Source: Streptococcus bovimastitidis
GTDB lineage: Bacteria; Bacillota; Bacilli; Lactobacillales; Streptococcaceae
Direction: 5' to 3'
Assembly (NCBI RefSeq): GCF_001885095.1
Contig: NZ_LZDD01000001.1
Span: forward strand, 1,082,136-1,132,873
DNA length: 50,738 bases
Shown here: piece by piece, positions 45,600 to 50,738 of the stretch
How positions within the stretch are numbered: the first letter of the stretch is position 1
How the letters are laid out: each line of letters begins with the position of its first letter
Program-made: the position numbers and the translations under genes
Notes under the pieces: model-generated
Databases searched by the model: none
Seen by the model: the letters and a program-made list of their open reading frames with translations, nothing else
Told to the model about the DNA's origin: nothing

Positions 45600-46767
45600 A
45601 ATTTTCCATGAATGCTGTTAGACGAGCCATAGCTTCAACAATAGTTGCCATACTTGCGGCATAAGACAGACGGATGTAGCCTTCTCCGTATTGACCAAAG
45701 GCAATTCCTGGGATAAGGGCTAATTTCTCTTTTTTAGCTAAATCTTGACAGAACTTAAAGGAATCTTCTTGACCAAATCCTTCTGGAATTTTAGCAAAGA
45801 TATAAAAGGCACCATCAGGTCGAATGATTGAAAAGTCAAGTTTAGTCATTTCTTCAATGATGTAATCGCGACGCAAGATGTATTCACGCTTCATTGGGAG
45901 TGTATCATTAATTCCCTCAGTTAATGCTTCAATTCCCGCATACTGTGCCATTGTTGTAGCTGCTGTAACGAGATACTGGTGACTCTTTAGTAATTCGTGT
46001 GCCAGTAATTCTTTTGCAAAAATAAAGCCGATGCGCCAACCTGTCATGGCATGAGATTTGGACAAACCATTGACTAAGATAGTTTGGTCTGGGAGAAACT
46101 CTGCTATTGATACGTGACCTTGGTCAGTGTAGTTAAGTTCGGAATAAACTTCATCCGAAACCACAAAAACCGGGAATTTCTCAAGGACTTTGGCGAATGA
46201 GGCCATTTCTTCACGTGAATAGGTAACACCAGTTGGGTTTGTAGGGAAATTTAAGAGTACCGCCTTAACTTTTTCACCTTCAGCAATTAAGGCTTCTTCG
46301 AGTGCCTCTGCCGTTAAGATGAAGTTATTAGCTGTTGTATCTATCTCAACAATTTCAGCGCCCGCTAGAGTCACTATGGGCTCGTATCCGGGATATGCTG
46401 GTGCTGGCAAGAGAACTTTATCGCCTGCTTCTAGGATGGCTAAGAGAGAGGCTGAGAGGGCTTCAGTGGCACCGATGGTGACCATGATCTCATTCTCAGG
46501 ATTATAGTCTAAATTATACTTGGTTTTGACAAAGTCACTAGCGGCTTTTCGAAGTGCAGGTAGGCCACTCATTCCTGTATAATGCGACTGATTATCATCA
46601 ATAGCTTTCTTAGCTGCTTCTTTGACATGATCCGGCGTTGTAAAATCTGGTTCACCTAAAGTCAACTTAATCATTCCTGGTATTTCAGAAATGGACTGAT
46701 CAAATTGCCTTATGAGCGAAATTTCAATTTTACCAAGTTGTTCGTTAAATCTGTGACTTAAATCCAT
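45589..46767 (-). CDS. Class I/II PLP-dependent aminotransferase (aromatic amino acid type)
   Basis: Transfers amino groups between amino acids and 2-oxo acids. The 392 residues have the PLP lysine in [16 protein letters not shown] (about 232-247), the [10 protein letters not shown] block (about 170-179) and VSDEVYSEL (about 199-207). In streptococci the gene between prs and recO is usually called aromatic aminotransferase (AraT/PatA-like); the substrate cannot be fixed from sequence. AAGGAAGG precedes the ATG. Confidence 0.9.
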   Translation of the reverse strand: MDLSHRFNEQLGKIEISLIRQFDQSISEIPGMIKLTLGEPDFTTPDHVKEAAKKAIDDNQSHYTGMSGLPALRKAASDFVKTKYNLDYNPENEIMVTIGATEALSASLLAILEAGDKVLLPAPAYPGYEPIVTLAGAEIVEIDTTANNFILTAEALEEALIAEGEKVKAVLLNFPTNPTGVTYSREEMASFAKVLEKFPVFVVSDEVYSELNYTDQGHVSIAEFLPDQTILVNGLSKSHAMTGWRIGFIFAKELLAHELLKSHQYLVTAATTMAQYAGIEALTEGINDTLPMKREYILRRDYIIEEMTKLDFSIIRPDGAFYIFAKIPEGFGQEDSFKFCQDLAKKEKLALIPGIAFGQYGEGYIRLSYAASMATIVEAMARLTAFMENYGQ

Positions 46768-46850
46768 AATGTGCCTTCCTTTAAATGAATACTACTATTA
46801 TACCGAAAATCGAAAAAATAACCATAAGATAATAAAAGTCACTAAAACAA

Positions 46851-46877
46851 AAAAAGTAGTCAAAGACTACTTTTTTT
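46851..46877 (-). terminator. prs terminator
   Basis: AAAAAGTAGTC and GACTACTTTTT form an 11-bp stem around TTT, with T-rich sequence after it. It directly follows the prs stop. Confidence 0.85.
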
Positions 46878-46878
46878 G

Positions 46879-47838
46879 TTAATCAACTTCAAATAATGGT
46901 GATAATGGACGTTTTTCATGAATTCTAATAATAGCTTCACCAATAAGTTCAGCAATAGAAATTTGGTCAATTTTATCAATCAAACGTTCTTCTGGAAGGA
47001 AAATAGTGTCTAAAACAACTAATTTCTTAATAGCTGAGTTTTGGATATTGTCTAAAGCAGGTCCTGATAATACTGGGTGCGTACATGATGCATAGACTTC
47101 TGTTGCACCAGCTTCAGCAAGAGCATCCGCTGCATGACAAATTGTTCCAGCAGTATCAATCATATCATCGATAAGAATACATTTTTTACCTTCAACATTA
47201 CCAATAATATTCATAACTTCACTAGTATTCATTTTATTAACACTGCGACGTTTATCAATAATAGCAATTGGTGTATGAAGGAATTGTGCTAATTTACGAG
47301 CACGAGTTACCCCACCATGGTCTGGACTTACAACAACAACATCTTGACCAACTAAACCATGACGATCAAAATATTCAGCAATTAATGGAGCACCCATTAA
47401 GTGATCGACAGGAATATCAAAGAAACCTTGAATCTGAGCCGCGTGTAAATCAACTGTTAGTAAACGATCAACACCCGCAACTTCTAACATATTAGCGACC
47501 AGTTTTGATGTAATAGGCTCGCGAGAACGAGCTTTACGGTCTTGACGTGCATATCCATAATAAGGCATAACTACACTGACTGTTTCAGCACTAGCACGTT
47601 TTAAAGCATCTACCATGATAAGGATTTCCATCAAATTATCATTAACAGGTGAACTGGTAGATTGTAAAATGAACACATGGTGTCCTCGAATAGATTCCTC
47701 AATATTAACTTGAATTTCACCGTCTGAAAATTGACGAACGGTTGACTTTCCAAGTGAAATACCCATTGAATCAGCAACTTTTTCCGCTAGTTCCTTGTTT
47801 GACGATAGGGCAAACAACTTTAAATCAGAATAAGACAT
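46879..47838 (-). CDS. prs: Ribose-phosphate pyrophosphokinase
   Basis: Makes PRPP from ribose 5-phosphate and ATP, the entry point for purine, pyrimidine, His and NAD synthesis and the effector for PurR. From [17 protein letters not shown] the product is 319 residues. It shows [18 protein letters not shown] (about 93-110), [16 protein letters not shown] (about 167-182) and [19 protein letters not shown] (the PRPP loop, about 211-229). ATG at 47838 has GGAGG five bases upstream; a four-codon longer start is poorer. Confidence 0.96.
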   Translation of the reverse strand: MSYSDLKLFALSSNKELAEKVADSMGISLGKSTVRQFSDGEIQVNIEESIRGHHVFILQSTSSPVNDNLMEILIMVDALKRASAETVSVVMPYYGYARQDRKARSREPITSKLVANMLEVAGVDRLLTVDLHAAQIQGFFDIPVDHLMGAPLIAEYFDRHGLVGQDVVVVSPDHGGVTRARKLAQFLHTPIAIIDKRRSVNKMNTSEVMNIIGNVEGKKCILIDDMIDTAGTICHAADALAEAGATEVYASCTHPVLSGPALDNIQNSAIKKLVVLDTIFLPEERLIDKIDQISIAELIGEAIIRIHEKRPLSPLFEVD

Positions 47839-47918
47839 TTTTTCCTCCAAACTTTTAATCCTTTACCATTTTAACCCTTTTCAAGGATTTTTTCAATTCT
47901 TTTAGTAATAGTAGACAC

Positions 47919-47942
47919 TAAAAAAGACCAGCTAAGCTGGTC
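47919..47942 (-). terminator. pcsB terminator
   Basis: GACCAGC and GCTGGTC pair over 7 bases with a TTA loop, followed by TTTTTTAG on the minus strand. It lies 8 bases after the pcsB stop. Confidence 0.85.
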
Positions 47943-47949
47943 ACTCATA

Positions 47950-49305
47950 TTAATTTGGATAAATATATACGGCTGAACCTTGGTAAGTAGCAGTTGGGTT
48001 GAACCATCCACGGTAGTTACCAATTGATTGAATTCCGTTATAGTTACTTTCCATAACTTGAATCTTAGTTGAGCTTTCTACGGCTGTTACATAAGCAACG
48101 TGTCCGTATCCACCACCAGTCCATACTGCAACTGATCCAACTACTGGAGTTGAACCTACAGAATAACCTGCTGCAGCTGCGCTAGAAGCCCATTGTCCAC
48201 CATTACCCCAGTAATTACCAACCCAAGGAGCTAATGATTTAACACCCCAAGTACATTGACCAACTGGGTAAGTATTAGCAGCGCTATAAGTTTGTTTTGG
48301 AGTTGTAGAAACTGTTCTTGTTACTGTAGAAGCAACAGGTGCAGTTGAAGTCGCTGGTTTAGCTGATGCAACTGGAGCTGTGCTTGCTGCTGGTGCAGTT
48401 GAAGTAGCTGGAGCTGTGCTTGCTGCTGGTGCAGTTGAAGTAGCTGGAGCTGTGCTTGCTGCCGGTGCAGTTGAAGCCGCTGGAGCTGTGCTTGCTGCTG
48501 GTGCAGTTGATTCAGCTGTTGCTTGTGATTGAGCAAGTTCTGCTTGAGCTTTTGCAACTGATTCTGCTTGAGCTTTTGCTTCTGCTTGAGCTTTTGCTTG
48601 TGCAGCTGCTTCAGCTGCAGCTTTTTCAGCTGCTACGCGTTCTGCTTCAGCTTTTTGACCTTGAAGGTTTGTTTTCTCAGCTTGCGCACTTGCCATTTGT
48701 TCTGATAATGTAATTTTAGCAACTTCTAAATTAGCTTTTTGAGTTTCCAACGAAACTTTATTTGCTGCAATAGTTTCCATATTAGCAGCTACTGTATTAA
48801 TAGCTTCTTGGTTCTCAGTTTGTTTTACTTCAAGTGATTCTTTATCAGATTTTTGTTGGTTTAACATTTTTGCATTCGCAGTTACAACTTCACGAATTGC
48901 AGCAATACGATTAATAGCATCTGAAATTGATTTAGAATTTAATAAAGTATTGATGTAACTTGTTGTTGTGTTACCACGTTGAGCACTGCGAGCTTGTTTT
49001 TTCAAAGCTTCGTTACGAGCAACAATCTTACTTGAAAGTGATTGAATTTCTTTTCCTAATTTTTCAGATTTTGCTTGTAACTCATTGTTTTGTGCAGTTA
49101 ATGTATCTTGCTCAGTTTGCAATGAACCAATTTGTGTTTGTAATGTTGTAACTTGTTCTTGTGCAGCAGTTTGCTCTGCTGTAAGATTGGAAATAATTGT
49201 ATCTTGCGCAGCAATTTTGGCATCAAAATCGTCCGCTTGAACAATTGAAGCTGCTCCAAGGGTTACACCACTTACAAGAACTGCTGATAAAATTCTCTTT
49301 TTCAT
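47950..49305 (-). CDS. pcsB: Secreted cell-division hydrolase PcsB (SibA-like)
   Basis: Splits septal peptidoglycan at division, driven by FtsEX. The 451 residues have a signal peptide ([20 protein letters not shown], cleavage after VQA), a long coiled coil (about 35-225), an Ala/Thr/Pro repeat linker and a C-terminal CHAP domain. That domain has the Cys in [16 protein letters not shown] and the His in [13 protein letters not shown]. In other streptococci PcsB also binds host immunoglobulin (SibA). The gene has its own promoter with a WalR-like box and ends in a terminator. Whether it is essential was not tested here. Confidence 0.95.
   Translation of the reverse strand: MKKRILSAVLVSGVTLGAASIVQADDFDAKIAAQDTIISNLTAEQTAAQEQVTTLQTQIGSLQTEQDTLTAQNNELQAKSEKLGKEIQSLSSKIVARNEALKKQARSAQRGNTTTSYINTLLNSKSISDAINRIAAIREVVTANAKMLNQQKSDKESLEVKQTENQEAINTVAANMETIAANKVSLETQKANLEVAKITLSEQMASAQAEKTNLQGQKAEAERVAAEKAAAEAAAQAKAQAEAKAQAESVAKAQAELAQSQATAESTAPAASTAPAASTAPAASTAPATSTAPAASTAPATSTAPAASTAPVASAKPATSTAPVASTVTRTVSTTPKQTYSAANTYPVGQCTWGVKSLAPWVGNYWGNGGQWASSAAAAGYSVGSTPVVGSVAVWTGGGYGHVAYVTAVESSTKIQVMESNYNGIQSIGNYRGWFNPTATYQGSAVYIYPN
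48372..48515 (-). repeat. Four tandem 36-bp repeats in the pcsB linker
   Basis: Units starting at 48372, 48408, 48444 and 48480 each read CTGGAGCTGTGCTTGCTG and continue, with the last unit diverging at its end. They encode two hexapeptides per unit (STAPAA and STAPAT type). The unit length allows slippage to change linker length without breaking the frame. Confidence 0.85.
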
Positions 49306-49341
49306 TATAGTAAACTACTCCTTTTCGATAAGACATCATAT

Positions 49342-49385
49342 ATTGTACCAAAAAAAAGCCCAATTAATGTTACGCATTTGTTACA
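49342..49385 (-). promoter_or_regulatory. pcsB promoter with WalR (VicR)-like box
   Basis: TGTAAC-AAATG-CGTAAC at 49369-49385 matches the WalR direct repeat TGTWAH-N5-TGTWAH except one base. A TACAAT -10 lies at 49342-49347. WalR activation of pcsB is known in pneumococcus, so this placement is expected. Confidence 0.7.
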
Positions 49386-49557
49386 GTTATGTGTAATAAT
49401 TAATAAAAAAATTTAGTCATTTATTTAAAAAATGTTACAAAAAATGCGTGCTTGTAAAGTGTTAACAGAAAGTCTGTAAATAATAGTTAAAAGAATTTTA
49501 AATGAATAAAATCAAAAAATATAAGATTAAACTCTACTTCATCTTAAATGATAAAAT
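49386..49557. other. A/T-rich gap between the tRNA cluster and pcsB
   Basis: About 170 bases with no gene on either strand. Upstream of the WalR-like box it is A/T-rich. A TGTAAC at about 49433-49438 lacks a paired half-site. Confidence 0.5.
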
Positions 49558-49577
49558 AAAAAAAGCCCCTTAGGGCT
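49558..49577 (-). terminator. Terminator of the tRNA cluster
   Basis: AGCCC and GGGCT flank a TAAG loop and are followed by TTTTTTTATTTTA on the minus strand, eight bases after the last tRNA. Confidence 0.85.
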
Positions 49578-49584
49578 ATAAAAA

Positions 49585-49672
49585 CGGAGAATAAGGGATT
49601 CGAACCCTTGCGCCAGTTACCCGACCTAACGATTTAGCAAACCGTCCTCTTCAGCCTCTTGAGTAATTCTCC
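49585..49672 (-). tRNA. tRNA-Ser(GCT)
   Basis: 88 bases; acceptor GGAGAAT/ATTCTCC, long variable arm as in class II tRNAs, anticodon GCT in the TTTGCTAAA loop, discriminator G. CCA is not encoded. It is the last tRNA of the cluster. Confidence 0.95.
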
Positions 49673-49684
49673 ATATTAATTAAA

Positions 49685-49758
<74 letters not shown>

Positions 49759-49785
49759 ATGCTATTTATAGCATGGTAACTATAA

Positions 49786-49856
49786 AGCGGGTGACGAGAA
49801 TCGAACTCGCGACAACAGCTTGGAAGGCTGTAGTTTTACCACTAAACTACACCCGC
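49786..49856 (-). tRNA. tRNA-Gly(TCC)
   Basis: 71 bases; acceptor GCGGGTG/CACCCGC, anticodon TCC in CTTCCAA, short D loop usual for Gly. Confidence 0.95.
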
Positions 49857-49868
49857 ATTTAAGAAAAA

Positions 49869-49941
49869 TGGCGCGAGACGGAATCGAACCGCCGACACAT
49901 GGAGCTTCAATCCATTGCTCTACCAACTGAGCTACCGAGCC
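49869..49941 (-). tRNA. tRNA-Phe(GAA)
   Basis: 73 bases; anticodon GAA in TTGAAGC. Acceptor GGCTCGG faces TCGCGCC with one T4-C69 mismatch, while the other six positions pair. Confidence 0.93.
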
Positions 49942-49962
49942 ATGTATACAAAACATTGTATA

Positions 49963-50036
<74 letters not shown>

Positions 50037-50046
50037 ATAAGTAAAA

Positions 50047-50136
50047 AGGAGGATGTGGGATTCGAACCCACGCACGCTTTTACACGCCTGACGGTTTTCA
50101 AGACCGTTCCCTTCAGCCGGACTTGGGTAATCCTCC
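50047..50136 (-). tRNA. tRNA-Ser(TGA)
   Basis: 90 bases with a long variable arm; acceptor GGAGGAT/ATCCTCC and anticodon TGA in CTTGAAA. The discriminator reads T rather than G. Confidence 0.94.
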
Positions 50137-50144
50137 ACGATATA

Positions 50145-50218
50145 TGGACCTTGTAGGACTCGAACCTACGACCGCTCGGTTATGAGCCGAGTGCTCTAAC
50201 CAGTTGAGCTAAAGGTCC
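50145..50218 (-). tRNA. tRNA with CAT anticodon, probably Ile2 (lysidine-modified)
   Basis: 74 bases starting GGACCTTTAGCTCA, acceptor GGACCTT/AAGGTCC. It is unlike the elongator and initiator Met genes nearby and resembles Firmicute tRNA-Ile(CAT), in which TilS changes C34 to lysidine so that AUA is read as Ile. The assignment over elongator Met is by recall of that family. Confidence 0.8.
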
Positions 50219-50240
50219 AAAGTCATCCATATAAAAACAA

Positions 50241-50314
50241 TAGCGGCGAAGGGGATCGAACCCCCGACCTTCCGGGTATGAACCGGACGCTCTAGCCATC
50301 TGAGCTACACCGCC
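50241..50314 (-). tRNA. tRNA-Met(CAT), elongator
   Basis: 74 bases starting GGCGGTGTAGCTCAG, with a G1-T72 wobble closing the acceptor and anticodon CAT. It matches the Firmicute elongator Met pattern. Confidence 0.85.
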
Positions 50315-50318
50315 ATAA

Positions 50319-50392
50319 TCGGGAAGACAGGATTCGAACCTGCGACACCTTGGTCCCAAACCAAGTACTCTACCAAGCTGAGCTACTTCCCG
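50319..50392 (-). tRNA. tRNA-Pro(TGG)
   Basis: 74 bases; acceptor CGGGAAG/CTTCCCG, anticodon TGG in TTTGGGA, discriminator A. Confidence 0.95.
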
Positions 50393-50398
50393 AACTAA

Positions 50399-50472
50399 TG
50401 CACCCTAGAGGAGTCGAACCTCTAACCGCCTGATTCGTAGTCAGGTACTCTATCCAGTTGAGCTAAGGGTGC
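50399..50472 (-). tRNA. tRNA-Arg(ACG)
   Basis: 74 bases; acceptor GCACCCT/AGGGTGC, anticodon ACG in CTACGAA. A34 would be deaminated to inosine by TadA. Confidence 0.95.
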
Positions 50473-50490
50473 TTATTATTAAATTAGTAA

Positions 50491-50575
50491 TGCCGAGGAC
50501 CGGAATCGAACCGGTACGATGAAAACCATCGCAGGATTTTAAGTCCTGTGCGTCTGCCAGTTCCGCCACCCCGGC
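50491..50575 (-). tRNA. tRNA-Leu(TAA)
   Basis: 85 bases with a long variable arm; acceptor GCCGGGG/CCTCGGC with a wobble, anticodon TAA in CTTAAAA. Confidence 0.95.
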
Positions 50576-50583
50576 CTATCTAA

Positions 50584-50655
50584 AGCGAACGACGGGATTC
50601 GAACCCGCGACCCCCACCTTGGCAAGGTGGTGTTCTACCACTGAACTACGTTCGC
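50584..50655 (-). tRNA. tRNA-Gly(GCC)
   Basis: 72 bases; acceptor GCGAACG/CGTTCGC, anticodon GCC in TTGCCAA. Confidence 0.95.
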
Positions 50656-50671
50656 AATTATTCTATTTTAA

Positions 50672-50738
50672 TGCCGGCTACATGATTTGAACACGCGACC
50701 CTCTGATTACAAATCAGATGCTCTACCAACTGAGCTAA
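50672..50738 (-). tRNA. tRNA-Thr(TGT), 5' end cut by the window edge
   Basis: 67 bases visible, about six missing at the 5' acceptor side. Anticodon TGT in TTTGTAA and the 3' end GCCGGC are clear. More tRNAs and an rRNA operon are expected to the right. Confidence 0.9.

Noticed and set aside
48321..48713. Gln/Leu-rich ORFs on both strands over pcsB
   Set aside because: They are frame shadows of the Ala/Thr/Pro repeat and coiled-coil coding of pcsB.

Overview
This window is a stretch of a low-GC Gram-positive chromosome, a Streptococcus of the pyogenic type. The gene order supports this: the rpsJ-to-rplQ ribosomal protein cluster, adhE, ruvB, comR/comS, the pur genes, plsX-acpP, recO, prs, pcsB and a tRNA cluster. 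Species was not resolved. Almost everything is read on the minus strand; the one clear plus-strand island is at about 31.6-33.75 kb.

Left part (1-15.2 kb): the extreme left edge holds tandem promoters and leader of an rRNA operon that runs off the window. It is followed, in reverse, by the S10-spc-alpha ribosomal protein superoperon (rpsJ, rplC, rplD, rplW, rplB, rpsS, rplV, rpsC, rplP, rpmC, rpsQ, rplN, rplX, rplE, rpsN, rpsH, rplF, rplR, rpsE, rpmD, rplO, secY, adk, infA, rpmJ, rpsM, rpsK, rpoA, rplQ). A strong promoter and a folded leader precede rpsJ, and several spacers form hairpins.

Middle part (15.2-26.4 kb): a MATE transporter and threonine synthase; a free-standing 25-codon peptide gene with its own promoter and terminator; adhE with Rex-like operators; a three-gene unit (low-molecular-weight phosphatase, membrane-anchored MORN protein, OatA-like acyltransferase); ruvB; and the complete ComR/ComS competence switch. 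comS is a 32-codon ORF encoding a WW-type pheromone precursor, with a perfect ComR palindrome upstream that overlaps the comR stop codon.

Purine region (26.4-43.3 kb): two minus-strand blocks, purC-L-F-M-N-H and purD-E-K-B, each preceded by a PurR-box-like site, make IMP from PRPP and then adenylosuccinate-derived products. Between them lies the plus-strand island: a 53-aa membrane protein, a secreted protein of unknown function with a glycine-rich hydrophobic tail, and a CHAP-SH3-zoocin-TRD-like murein hydrolase resembling a fratricin. The last two carry near-identical SigX (CIN-box-like) promoters, so the ComRS switch six kilobases away probably controls them through SigX, whose gene is not in this window. 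This is the most interesting part of the window.

Right part (43.3-50.7 kb): acpP and plsX (phospholipid synthesis), recO, an aminotransferase, prs (PRPP supply for the purine genes), the cell-division hydrolase gene pcsB with a WalR-like box, and thirteen tRNA genes ending in a terminator. The thirteenth tRNA is cut by the right edge.
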